Shown: positions 6,960 through 15,671 of the stretch, piece by piece
Layout of the letters: each line of letters opens with the position of its first letter
How positions within the stretch are numbered: the stretch's first letter is position 1
DNA from: Treponema sp.
GTDB lineage: Bacteria; Spirochaetota; Spirochaetia; Treponematales; Breznakiellaceae
Length of the DNA stretch: 53,319 nucleotides
Direction: 5' to 3'
NCBI GenBank assembly: GCA_009785215.1
Contig: WQWU01000009.1
Span: forward strand, 1 to 53,319
Program-made: the position numbers and the translations under genes
Notes under the pieces: model-generated
What the model saw: the letters and a program-made list of their open reading frames with translations, nothing else
Databases searched by the model: none
Told to the model about the DNA's origin: nothing

Positions 6960-7947
6960 ATAACTGGAATCTTAGACCAAGTGTAAAGCCCAAACCGCCG
7001 TCTCTTACATTGAGCATGCCTGTAAAATCGAGTTTTATCAGAGCCATGTTAAGGGAGAGCCCTCCGAAAAGCCGCATATTCCAATCTTTATCTTTTATTA
7101 TTTGTTCAAAACCTGTACTGGTTATATTGGTAATTCCAAGCTGCTTGATAAAATTTACATAACTGTCGATAGATTCTCCGTCATTAACAGAAAGGTTCGA
7201 TTTAACCTGATAACCGGCTTTTGACCAGGCATAACTTACACCTGCTCCGGCATACGGAGTAATAATAATAAGCGGAATGGAAATCTGAGCTTTTAGTTCA
7301 AGCATATTTGTTTCCCAGATAAAACCCAAATCCGGGTTGGAAATGTTCAGAGTATTTCCAAAAAAGCTAAAACTTTGTCCATAACCTTTAAGAGTTTTTG
7401 AAAGTCCGCCTTCCAACCGGTTATAACCCAATCCGATAGAAGCTTTAATTGGTAAGATACCTGGTTCCAGAGAATAACGTATGTCTGCGCCAATAAGCTG
7501 ATACCTGATATTCATTCCATCAAGTGTTTTGGCTAATAGTTCATTTTCATTTAAAAAGCCGAATTTTACGCCAATATCAAAAGGAAGGAAGAGCCCGCCG
7601 ATTCTGCCTTCCATAACATATGCAGGAAGCGGAAGACCAACAGCCAGAGACGGTACATTGATATTGAACAAATCTGTAAGACCTTTTAGGGAAGTTACCG
7701 GCATAGTTGTAGCGCCGGCAGCAATACCAATACCAAAATGCGGCGGTATGGATGGAAACAATTTTCCAATATAAGCATCTGACCAATTAAGTCCGATTGT
7801 TGAATTAAACGGCAGTGACTTTAACATAGCGCCGGAAAAGTCATTAACTTTCTTTGATAAATTTTCTATAGTAGCCTGAGAAAAAACCGGAGCTGTTATC
7901 AAGAAAAAGATAATTGTAAAAAAACATATTATTTTTGTATTTTTCAT
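6958..7947 (-). CDS. Predicted outer-membrane beta-barrel protein
   Basis: A 329-residue exported protein. The first 23 or so residues form a signal peptide (MKNTKI, hydrophobic core, then PVFSQA with likely cleavage after S or Q). The mature part is rich in alternating hydrophobic strands, glycine and aromatic residues and ends GLGFTLGLRFQL, the terminal aromatic strand pattern typical of barrel proteins inserted by BamA. No cysteine lipobox is seen. I recognise no named family; similar exported barrels are common in treponemes. The gene starts 120 bases before the SRP RNA in the opposite direction, with GGGGAAATT before the ATG. Confidence 0.65.
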   Translation of the reverse strand: MKNTKIICFFTIIFFLITAPVFSQATIENLSKKVNDFSGAMLKSLPFNSTIGLNWSDAYIGKLFPSIPPHFGIGIAAGATTMPVTSLKGLTDLFNINVPSLAVGLPLPAYVMEGRIGGLFLPFDIGVKFGFLNENELLAKTLDGMNIRYQLIGADIRYSLEPGILPIKASIGLGYNRLEGGLSKTLKGYGQSFSFFGNTLNISNPDLGFIWETNMLELKAQISIPLIIITPYAGAGVSYAWSKAGYQVKSNLSVNDGESIDSYVNFIKQLGITNITSTGFEQIIKDKDWNMRLFGGLSLNMALIKLDFTGMLNVRDGGLGFTLGLRFQL

Positions 7948-8034
7948 TATAAATTTCCCCTTAAAATGAAGATTTTATTCCGCAATAACTTTATTATACC
8001 ATTGTTTTTTCTAAAAATCCAGCTTTTAACAGAC

Positions 8035-8061
8035 TTGACCAATTATAACACGCCGTATAAC
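8035..8061 (+). promoter_or_regulatory. Predicted promoter of the SRP RNA
   Basis: TTGACC (8035-8040), 15-base spacer, TATAAC (8056-8061). The expected start coincides with the first base of the SRP RNA stem at about 8068. The spacer is short. Confidence 0.5.
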
Positions 8062-8067
8062 ATTAAC

Positions 8068-8181
8068 TGTCCAACGTCAGGAACCGTGCGAGCATGCGCC
8101 GCCCAACCCCGTCAGGTCTGGAAGGAAGCAGCGGTAAGCGAATGCCTGCTGCGCCGCGGAGCTCCTGACGCTGGACACTTT
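8068..8181 (+). ncRNA. ffs: Signal recognition particle RNA, small bacterial (4.5S) type
   Basis: A rod-shaped RNA of about 110 bases closed by TGTCCA-CGTCAGGA at the start and TCCTGACG-TGGACA at the end. The apical part contains the universally conserved SRP domain IV core CAGGTCTGGAAGGAAGCAGC (near 8111-8133) that binds Ffh. A short T-run follows at 8179-8182. It forms the RNA part of the particle targeting membrane proteins to SecYEG. Location just before dnaX is a common bacterial arrangement. Confidence 0.95.
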
Positions 8182-8235
8182 TATCATGGATTTATACCGC
8201 TATCCCATCTATCAATAAAATGTTATATTTAATTT

Positions 8236-9663
8236 ATGGCAGATCGATACGAAGTAACCGCTACAAAATACAGACCAAAAACGTTTAATGAATTGGCAGG
8301 GCAGGAATTTGTTGTTTCTACCATTAAAAATTCATTAAAAAACGATCAAATTGCACATGCTTATCTTTTTTCCGGTCCGCGGGGGTGCGGAAAAACCAGC
8401 GCTGCCCGTATTTTGGCGAGATCTTTAAATTGTAACGCCGGAACTGGTTCCAGCGAGGGGATACCCTGCGGTATCTGCGATAATTGCCGCACAATCAGCC
8501 AGGGCGTTAATATGGATGTGCTCGAAATTGACGGCGCTTCCAACAATTCTGTAAATGATGTGCGCCAGATAAAAGACGAAGTTCTTTTTCCTCCGCAGAC
8601 AGGGCGGTATAAAGTATATATCATAGACGAAGTTCATATGTTATCCGGGAGCGCTTTTAATGCATTATTAAAAACGATAGAAGAACCTCCTCCGTATATT
8701 GTTTTTATCTTTGCTACGACAGAGCTTCATAAAGTTCCTGCCACAATTAAAAGCCGGTGTCAGCAGTTTAACTTCCGGCTTATACCGATAGAAACAATTC
8801 AAAATATTCTAAAAAAAATATGCGAAGAAAACAACATAAAAGCAGAGGACGACGCATTGTTCTGGATAGCAAGAGAATCTACAGGCAGTATGCGTGATGC
8901 TTTTACCCTTTTTGATCAGGTTGTCTCTTTCAGCGCAGGAAATATCCGCAGCGATTTAATCCGGGAAAAACTCGGCATTATAGGCCTTGATAAACTTAAC
9001 GAAATTGCAGAAGCCTGCGCTGTAAATAATGCGCCTCTTGCTTTTGAACTTACCGGTAATATTCTTGATGGCGGTGTGGCAATAGAACAGTTTGTAATTG
9101 ACCTGGCGGGATATTACAGAAGTTTGCTTTTGTTAAAAAACGGAATATCAAGAGAATCACTTTTAGGCTACAGACCGGCGCTTTTTTCTGTTAAACCGCT
9201 GGAAGTACTTGATTCAATACGGCTGGAGCAAGCTTTGGATATTTTGCTGGATTGTTACCGCAATATGCGTTACAGCATATCTCCCCGCTTTGAACTTGAA
9301 ACAGCAATTTCTAAATTAACATGGTTAAATAAGTGGGTATCTCCGGCAGAATTAAAAGAAGCGGTAAACGAAGCGCAATTTGTGCTTTCACAAAATGGCA
9401 ATAATAGGCAAACTGCTCCCTCGCCGGTTTCAGAGCCGCATGAAAGAAAAGTGTATGATCAAAATCCGCAGTTTTATCCGCAGCCATCCGGCGGCGGAAA
9501 TTCATTAACTGATGCATTTAACCGAATGGCTGCTGCAAAGGGAAATGTTTCTTCTGAGCAGTCAGAAGCGCCGGAAGAAGAAGATGTACCCATGTGGAAC
9601 AGGAGCAAAACAAGCGAAGTTGATAATGTTTTATCGGTAATCCCTGGAAAAGTTGTTTCGTAA
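8236..9663 (+). CDS. dnaX: DNA polymerase III subunit gamma/tau
   Basis: Clamp-loader ATPase of 475 residues. Walker A GPRGCGKTS lies at about 47-55, the zinc-binding C-x14-C-x2-C-x2-C cluster at about 65-86, Walker B IIDEVHML at about 130-137, and the sensor/arginine-finger segment near KSRCQQF at about 172-178. The AAA+ and collar domains (1-360) are followed by a short, low-complexity tail, so the protein is closer to a gamma form than to a long tau. Convincing ribosome binding sequence is lacking before the ATG. It heads the dnaX-ebfC-recR cluster and follows the SRP RNA. Confidence 0.95.
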   Translation: MADRYEVTATKYRPKTFNELAGQEFVVSTIKNSLKNDQIAHAYLFSGPRGCGKTSAARILARSLNCNAGTGSSEGIPCGICDNCRTISQGVNMDVLEIDGASNNSVNDVRQIKDEVLFPPQTGRYKVYIIDEVHMLSGSAFNALLKTIEEPPPYIVFIFATTELHKVPATIKSRCQQFNFRLIPIETIQNILKKICEENNIKAEDDALFWIARESTGSMRDAFTLFDQVVSFSAGNIRSDLIREKLGIIGLDKLNEIAEACAVNNAPLAFELTGNILDGGVAIEQFVIDLAGYYRSLLLLKNGISRESLLGYRPALFSVKPLEVLDSIRLEQALDILLDCYRNMRYSISPRFELETAISKLTWLNKWVSPAELKEAVNEAQFVLSQNGNNRQTAPSPVSEPHERKVYDQNPQFYPQPSGGGNSLTDAFNRMAAAKGNVSSEQSEAPEEEDVPMWNRSKTSEVDNVLSVIPGKVVS

Positions 9664-9683
9664 AAAAATAATTTGGAGTGAGT

Positions 9684-9980
9684 ATGAACATTAACCCATT
9701 AGACATATTAAAAAACGCGCAGAAAATACAGGAACAGATGAGCGGCTTTCAGGAAAAGCTTGGGTTTATATCTGCAACAGGGTATGCCGGCGCAGGTCTT
9801 GTAGAAATCGATATTAACGGAAAACTGGAAGTACAGGCTGTACGAATTGCGGCTCAAGCCATGGATGACAAAGAAATGCTGCAGGATTTAATAATGGCGG
9901 CATTTACCGACAGCATGGTAAAAGTAAAAGATGTTATAAATGGAGAAGTCGGTAATATGGGTTTTCCCGGTATCTTATGA
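9684..9980 (+). CDS. ebfC: YbaB/EbfC nucleoid-associated protein
   Basis: A 98-residue DNA-binding protein of the YbaB/EbfC family (EbfC was studied in the spirochaete Borrelia, where it binds widely across the chromosome). The N-terminal helix carries ILKNAQKIQEQM, followed by a beta-sheet core with LVEIDINGKLEV and a C-terminal helix. The ATG at 9684 is chosen over the GTG at 9678 because GGAG lies 5 bases upstream. It is 20 bases after dnaX and overlaps recR by 4 bases, the classic replication/repair order. Confidence 0.92.
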   Translation: MNINPLDILKNAQKIQEQMSGFQEKLGFISATGYAGAGLVEIDINGKLEVQAVRIAAQAMDDKEMLQDLIMAAFTDSMVKVKDVINGEVGNMGFPGIL

Positions 9981-10573
9981 GCGCAAACGGGTATAATGCC
10001 CTGGATAGGCTTATAGCTTTATTTTCTAAACTTCCCGGTATTGGGAAAAAAAGCGCAGGCAGAATTGCGTATTACATACTGGATTCAAATCCTTCGCTTG
10101 CTCAGGCGCTTGCAAAAGAACTTGAAAGTATTCATCAGCTTATACGCCGCTGCAGCATTTGCGGAGGATTTACAGAAGCGGATCCTTGCATGGTCTGCAC
10201 AGATTCAAACAGAGATAAATCGGTAATTTGTGTTATAGAAAACGCTCAGGATTTACGTATTATAGAAGAGGGGCGCGAGTTTAGAGGAATGTACCATGTT
10301 TTGGGCGGACTCATTGCGCCGCTGGAAGGAGTAAGCCCTGCAAATCTTTCTATTGATAAACTTATAAAGCGGCTTAACGGCGTTAAGGAAATTATTCTTG
10401 CATTAAACCCGACAATAGAAGGAGATACCACAGCGCTTTATCTTCAAAAAGTATTAAAAGAATACCCAATAGAAATTTCCCGGCTTGCTTCCGGAATGCC
10501 GGTCGGCGGAAATATTGAATACATTGACAAACTTACACTCTCCCGCAGTTTCCGCGGCAGAGTGAAAATTTAA
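9977..10573 (+). CDS. recR: Recombination mediator RecR
   Basis: 198 residues with the RecR domain order: helix-hairpin-helix (LFSKLPGIGKKSAGRIAYY, about 13-31), a C4 zinc finger (CSICGGFTEADPCMVC, about 57-72) and a Toprim domain with ICVIENAQD (about 82-90) and YHVLGG (about 106-111), then a Walker-like C-terminal tail. RecR works with RecO/RecF to load RecA on gapped DNA. The ATGA overlap with ebfC shows translational coupling. Confidence 0.95.
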   Translation: MSANGYNALDRLIALFSKLPGIGKKSAGRIAYYILDSNPSLAQALAKELESIHQLIRRCSICGGFTEADPCMVCTDSNRDKSVICVIENAQDLRIIEEGREFRGMYHVLGGLIAPLEGVSPANLSIDKLIKRLNGVKEIILALNPTIEGDTTALYLQKVLKEYPIEISRLASGMPVGGNIEYIDKLTLSRSFRGRVKI

Positions 10574-10591
10574 TTTTATTAATCTGCTTTT

Positions 10592-12682
10592 TTACTGCCT
10601 TACAGTTTCTTTTTTCTTTGCAATCTCTTGTAATTCATGCATAGAATTGCTTAAGTCCTTAGTCATAGAAAGCATTTTATCGTAGACAGTTTTTACTTCG
10701 TCGCTTTGTTCTTTAAGGCTGTCCAGCGCCGCTGTAATTTCATTGCTTTCTGCAGATAACTCGTTGAATGTATTTATCAGGCTTGTCATGGTTCCCGCAA
10801 AATCATTTATTTCCCTTGACATTTCTGTAATGCGTGCATCTGTATCGCCTGATTGTTTTGAAGTAACGGCAATTCCGTCTATAATGCTCTTTAATGTCTG
10901 TGAAATGTTGCGTGAGTTTTCTCTTGTGCTTTCTGAAAGACGCCTGATTTCGTTTGCTACAACAGCAAAACCCATTCCTGCATCTCCCGCATGAGCGGCT
11001 TCGATAGCGGCGTTCATGGATAACAGGTTTGTGTTAGCTGCAATTGCGCTGATTATCTTGATAGCGGATGCAATACCGTCCACAGACTGGGAAATACCCT
11101 GTACAGACAGAATTGTTTCTCTCATGGATGTCTTGCCCATTTCTGCATTATCAATCAGTTCTTTTATTGCTTCCTGTTTGCTTCTGGAAAGTGCAGAAGT
11201 ATCCTTAAGCGATTTAACCATTACTTCTGTTTTTTTGGAGGATTCTTCTACCGAGCGTGACTGAGTTTCTATGCTTCCGCTTAGGTCTTGAACAATCGTA
11301 TTAATTCCATCGATAAGTTCAGATGCGCTGCTGATATGCGAAGTAAGCAGATTTAAAAGTTCTTCAACTTTCATTTCTTCCTGAAGCAATGCAAGAATAT
11401 AGTGCGAACAGTTGCTTGGTTTGTTTAATTTGTTAAATATTGCAGTCGCCATTGTTTTACAGCTTCCGTAACCGCATGCAGTACAATCATAAATATCTTC
11501 TTTGCCGTTTTTTCTTAAAGATTTGTAAACTTCGGTTAACTGCATGTCGTTTGGAATCTTTATAAAGTTATTCTCCGAAAGATCGAGATAACTGCGGTTA
11601 TATAAATTTTTCTTCCAGTATTTGTTTAAAACTTTGTGATATTTTTTATATACCCATTCACCCTTTTGATGCCCGTGATACTCTTCCAGCTTGTGCCGTC
11701 TTTTCCGCACAGGGTTTTCGATTAATGCCATTGGTGTTTTACTGTTTCCTGTTCCCGGGCCGCCGTTACAGCCTTTTTCACAATTTAAACAGTCGATTAA
11801 AAGCGCAAATTCTACATCGGTATCAAGGAGTTCTACCATTTCTTCCAGGTACGGATAGATGGCATGAACGCCTTCGGACTTGTGTGTTCTTCTTCTGATA
11901 CCCGGTAAAAAACGTTCTGCTGTATCCAGTAATCCGCCGGGAGAAGAAAATCCTACAGCGCGTTCGGCATGAGGACCTGTATATTCAACTTTAGGAAAAG
12001 CAGAAAGTTCAATGCCGTTTTCTTCCATATATTCTTTTAAGGCAAGCATGGTGATGTTATAATCAACCTTTCCGGTTTCGTCAAATTCTCTCTTTTTTGC
12101 AATACAAGGAGAAATCATTGCAATCTTATGATCCTTGTATTTAGGATAATATTGATGAATCATTTTTACAGTGTGCAGCATAGGGCTGTCTGCAGGTGCA
12201 AGGTACGGAATCAATTCGGGATGATAAATCTGAATAAAGCTGACAATCGCAGGGCAAGGCTGGGCAATTACAGTACGCGGTTTGTTATGTTTGATATGTT
12301 CAAGGTAGGAGATGACAGTTAATTCTGCGCCGAAACTGACATCAAAAATTACTTCTATACCCATGGATTTAAGCCAGCCGTTAAAGTTCAGGTATTTATC
12401 CGGAAAAACTGCGGCAATGGCAGGAGCCACAACAGCAGCCATTTTCTTGCCTTGTTTTAAATCTTCAAAGAAACGGGGAGTATCATCAATATGCGAGCGG
12501 GCATTATGTGTACAGATAACTATGCAGTTTCCGCAGCCGATACAGATATCATGATTTATCATGAGTTTTTCGCCCGACCCGTCCATACAGAACTTTACCG
12601 GGCATGCCGTTATACATGCATAACAATTGATACATTTTTCCTCATCAATTTTGATGACCGGTGTTAAGGAAGTTTTAGCCAT
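10592..12682 (-). CDS. [FeFe]-hydrogenase-like iron-sulfur protein fused to a cytoplasmic chemoreceptor signalling domain
   Basis: A 696-residue fusion. Residues 17-27 and 47-57 are two CX2CX2CX3C ferredoxin clusters. The hydrogenase large-subunit domain follows, with its three H-cluster loops readable as QPCPA (C143), SPCIAKKRE (C193) and NCEKGCNGG (C301, C305). In catalytic enzymes loop 1 reads TSCCPGW or similar; here the first, proton-relay cysteine position is proline. A further CX2CX4C...C cluster (400, 403, 408, 425; PF04060 type) leads into a methyl-accepting domain (about 440-690) with tip [29 protein letters not shown] segments. There is no transmembrane helix, so it should be a soluble receptor. 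It likely senses H2 or redox state and signals to CheA; this is inference. Confidence 0.88.
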   Translation of the reverse strand: MAKTSLTPVIKIDEEKCINCYACITACPVKFCMDGSGEKLMINHDICIGCGNCIVICTHNARSHIDDTPRFFEDLKQGKKMAAVVAPAIAAVFPDKYLNFNGWLKSMGIEVIFDVSFGAELTVISYLEHIKHNKPRTVIAQPCPAIVSFIQIYHPELIPYLAPADSPMLHTVKMIHQYYPKYKDHKIAMISPCIAKKREFDETGKVDYNITMLALKEYMEENGIELSAFPKVEYTGPHAERAVGFSSPGGLLDTAERFLPGIRRRTHKSEGVHAIYPYLEEMVELLDTDVEFALLIDCLNCEKGCNGGPGTGNSKTPMALIENPVRKRRHKLEEYHGHQKGEWVYKKYHKVLNKYWKKNLYNRSYLDLSENNFIKIPNDMQLTEVYKSLRKNGKEDIYDCTACGYGSCKTMATAIFNKLNKPSNCSHYILALLQEEMKVEELLNLLTSHISSASELIDGINTIVQDLSGSIETQSRSVEESSKKTEVMVKSLKDTSALSRSKQEAIKELIDNAEMGKTSMRETILSVQGISQSVDGIASAIKIISAIAANTNLLSMNAAIEAAHAGDAGMGFAVVANEIRRLSESTRENSRNISQTLKSIIDGIAVTSKQSGDTDARITEMSREINDFAGTMTSLINTFNELSAESNEITAALDSLKEQSDEVKTVYDKMLSMTKDLSNSMHELQEIAKKKETVRQ

Positions 12683-12783
12683 AAAGAGCCTCTCACTAAA
12701 AATGTTTGCAATTTTTTAAATATCGTTCCATATGTGTACGTTACATTAAATTATATGTATTTTTTTTCAATTGTCAATGTTTT

Positions 12784-15642
12784 TTAGTGAAAATCACCCC
12801 AACTTCCGCCAGTCTCTACAGTGACACGTAACGGGATGATCAATGATACAGCTTGTTCCATTTCATTTTTAACCATTGTCACAGTTTTGCCGCATTCTTC
12901 TTTTGGGCATTCAAAAATAAGTTCATCATGAACCTGCAGTAAAAGGCGTGCTTTGCTGTCTTCTTTTACGAATTTTTTGTCTAAATTTAACATGGCAGTT
13001 TTTACTATATCTGCCGCCGAACCCTGGATGGGTGTATTCACTGCAATTCGCTCTGCTGCAGCTTTTTCAGTTTTATTGGGAGAATTAATAGTTGGAACAT
13101 AGCGGCGGCGGCCGTTAATAGATGTTACATAACCTTGCTGCTCTGTCTTTTTAATAGTATCTTCTATGAATTGCCGCACACCTGAATATGTTTCAAAGTA
13201 GGCATTTATAAACCTTTGCGCTTCGGTACGGGAAATATCCAATTCGTTAGCAAGGCGGAAAGCGCTCATGCCGTAAATTACTCCGAAATTGATAGTTTTT
13301 GCCATGCGCCGCTGGTCGCTTTTTACTTCGTTTTCGTTAATGTCAAAGATTAATGCAGCAGTGCGTGTATGAATATCTTTTTCTTCCTTAAATGCAGATA
13401 TTAGTTTTTCATCGCGGGAGAGATGAGCAAGCACCATAAGTTCAATCTGGCTGTAATCGGCAGAAATTAACTGGCAGTTTGGCTTTGCAATAAAAGCTTC
13501 GCGGATACGCCTTCCTTCTTCTGCGCGGATGGGAATATTCTGAAGGTTAGGTTCGCGGCTGGAAAGCCGTCCTGTGGCGGTTCCGGTTTGAATAAAGTTT
13601 GTGTGAAGCCGCCCTTCGCTGTCTGCCATATCCGCCAATGTATCAACATAGGTCGATTTTAATTTTGCCAGGGAGCGATGACGCAGAATGAGAGCCGGAA
13701 CCGGATCAATGCGTGCCAGCTCTTCTAAAGCAGCTGCATCGGTAGAGTAGCCTGTTTTTGTTTTTTTTCCGGGATTCAATTTGCGCTCTACAAAAAGAAC
13801 TTCCTGAAGCTGCTTGGTACTGGAAAGGTTAAATTCATGACCGACTGTCTTCCAGGTTTCGCTTTGAATCTGTTCAAGTTCGCCGGCTAATTCCTTGCCG
13901 TATTCGATAAGCGCCTTTGGCTCGATTTTTATTCCTTCTCCTTCCATTTCTGCAAGAATCGGTATTAACGGCATCTCAAGATTTTCAAACAGATTGATGG
14001 ATTCATCTTTTTTTAATAAAGGTTCTAAAAAGTGTTTTAGTCTAATGCAATAGTCTGCATCTTCGCCCGAGTATTGTGTTGCTGTTTCCAGAGAAAGAGA
14101 ATCAAAAGTTTTACCCTTTGGAACAATTTCTGCAAATTTTAAAGGCGAACAGTCAAAAGTATATGATGCAAGCGAATCCAGAGAATAGTTGCTGCGTTCC
14201 GGATCAGTAATCCATGCAGCAATCATTGTATCCCAGATTTTACACTTCCATCTATTGATGCCGCAGCCCCGGCTGACTTTGTAATCGAACTTGGCGTTGT
14301 GCGCTGCAATTGTCATTTCTTCGTCAGTAAATAAAGGAGAGAGAAGAGTAATAACCTTTTTTAAATCTGCAAATTCTGAAACAATAGCGCCGCTAGCAGT
14401 ATCATGCGGAGCAACCGGCACGTAAAAAGCTTCTTTCGGCTTTAATGCAAGAGATATTCCTATGGGGCGTGAATTCCATGCATCCAGCGAATCTGTTTCA
14501 AAATCCAATGCCAGTAATTTTTGTTTTTGTGCCTGTTCAATTATTAATTTTAATTCTTCTGTATCGATGATTGTTTTATAAATCCCATTACCTAAAAGTA
14601 AATTATCAGCTGCTGAAAATGCACTTTCTTCTTTATACTCTGTGTCCTTTGTGTCCTCTGTATTTTTGTGTTTTGTTTCCGGATCAAGCTGTTTTGCACC
14701 CTGACGAAGACCTTCACGTTTAAGGATATTTGCGCCGGAAGCCCTGTCTGTATTTTCTATCGAAAAATCATTTAAAGAAGAAATAGATAACTTTACATCA
14801 TCCCGCAGGCGGATTAACTCTTGCGAAAAATATGCGCTTTCTTTTCCTTCTGCAATTTTTTTTCCTGCAGAACCTTCTATAGCGGCAATGTTTTTATATA
14901 TTTCATCCAGAGAACCAAAACGTGCCAGCACTTTTACCGCAGTTTTTTCGCCTATCCCTTTTACACCTGGAATGTTATCTGAACTGTCGCCTGTTAATGA
15001 AAGCAAGTCCAAGACTTGATGCGGTTCTACTTCCCAGTCTTCTTTTACTTCTTCAGGGCCTACAAGATCCCATAAAGGGCCGGAGTTTACCGGAGAATTT
15101 TCGCTTCTGTTAATTTTAGAAGGGCGCAGTTCATAAGTTCCGTTTCCTACAAGCTGTAATAAGTCTTTGTCAGAAGATAAAATGTAACATTTTCTGTTTT
15201 CATTTTTACATTGCTTTACAAGAGTTGCAATAATATCGTCTGCTTCAAATCCTTCTGCTTTTATACATTTAATGCCAAGCGCATTTAAAAATTCTTCTAC
15301 CAGGGGAACCTGTTCATGAAGATCTTCCGGAGTTTTTTGTCTGTTTGCTTTATATTCGCTGTACATTTTATGGCGGAAAGTAGGAGTTTTGGAGTCGAAC
15401 ACTGCGGCAAGATAAAGAGGTTTTTCCGGTTTATCTTTGCGTTTTCCGTTTTCGTCTGCTGCAGGAGCTCCGTCATTTAACAATTGAATAATTGTACGGG
15501 AAAATCCAAACAGGGCAGAAACATTTTTTCCTGCATTATTCCGGAGCGGATGGGTTAAAAATGCAAAATATGAACGGTAAATAAGACCGTATGCATCTAT
15601 TAAAAAGAGAGGAGGCGGATCACTGCTTTTCATGTTTCCCAT
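12784..15642 (-). CDS. polA: DNA polymerase I
   Basis: 952 residues with all three domains: 5'-3' exonuclease/flap domain (about 10-300, with FLIDAYGLIYRSYF and TGDSSDNIPGVKGIGEKTA), 3'-5' proofreading domain (about 350-550, with LDFETDS carrying the D-x-E pair), and polymerase domain (about 580-952, with SADYSQIELMVLAHLS, RRMAKTINFGVIYGMS and the final VHDELIFE). The linker at about 320-338 reads KHKNTEDTKDTEYKEES and is encoded by a CAGAGGACACA-type repeat tract. Only 29 bases separate its start from that of ftsH on the other strand. A start three codons downstream is possible. Confidence 0.96.
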   Translation of the reverse strand: MGNMKSSDPPPLFLIDAYGLIYRSYFAFLTHPLRNNAGKNVSALFGFSRTIIQLLNDGAPAADENGKRKDKPEKPLYLAAVFDSKTPTFRHKMYSEYKANRQKTPEDLHEQVPLVEEFLNALGIKCIKAEGFEADDIIATLVKQCKNENRKCYILSSDKDLLQLVGNGTYELRPSKINRSENSPVNSGPLWDLVGPEEVKEDWEVEPHQVLDLLSLTGDSSDNIPGVKGIGEKTAVKVLARFGSLDEIYKNIAAIEGSAGKKIAEGKESAYFSQELIRLRDDVKLSISSLNDFSIENTDRASGANILKREGLRQGAKQLDPETKHKNTEDTKDTEYKEESAFSAADNLLLGNGIYKTIIDTEELKLIIEQAQKQKLLALDFETDSLDAWNSRPIGISLALKPKEAFYVPVAPHDTASGAIVSEFADLKKVITLLSPLFTDEEMTIAAHNAKFDYKVSRGCGINRWKCKIWDTMIAAWITDPERSNYSLDSLASYTFDCSPLKFAEIVPKGKTFDSLSLETATQYSGEDADYCIRLKHFLEPLLKKDESINLFENLEMPLIPILAEMEGEGIKIEPKALIEYGKELAGELEQIQSETWKTVGHEFNLSSTKQLQEVLFVERKLNPGKKTKTGYSTDAAALEELARIDPVPALILRHRSLAKLKSTYVDTLADMADSEGRLHTNFIQTGTATGRLSSREPNLQNIPIRAEEGRRIREAFIAKPNCQLISADYSQIELMVLAHLSRDEKLISAFKEEKDIHTRTAALIFDINENEVKSDQRRMAKTINFGVIYGMSAFRLANELDISRTEAQRFINAYFETYSGVRQFIEDTIKKTEQQGYVTSINGRRRYVPTINSPNKTEKAAAERIAVNTPIQGSAADIVKTAMLNLDKKFVKEDSKARLLLQVHDELIFECPKEECGKTVTMVKNEMEQAVSLIIPLRVTVETGGSWGDFH
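14631..14675 (-). repeat. CAGAGGACACA/GGACACAGAG repeat tract inside polA
   Basis: On the polA strand the tract reads ACAGAGGACACAAAGGACAC and related units between coordinates 14675 and 14631. It stays in frame and encodes a hydrophilic lysine/threonine/aspartate/glutamate-rich linker between the two exonuclease domains. Such CACAGAGGACACAGAG tracts are dispersed repeats in many bacterial genomes; its origin here is inferred. Confidence 0.5.
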
Positions 15643-15671
15643 GGTAGCATAAAACAGGTGTTTATGATACC

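Noticed and set aside
6779-6960. 6S RNA
   Set aside because: No long rod with a central bubble; instead separate short hairpins and an intrinsic terminator.
7966-8232. 88-residue plus-strand frame before dnaX
   Set aside because: It translates through the SRP RNA, whose conserved fold explains the sequence.
8813-8820. A8 run in dnaX as a programmed frameshift/slippage site
   Set aside because: It lies near codon 195, inside the AAA+ core; a truncated product there could not serve as a gamma subunit, and no stimulatory hairpin is seen.
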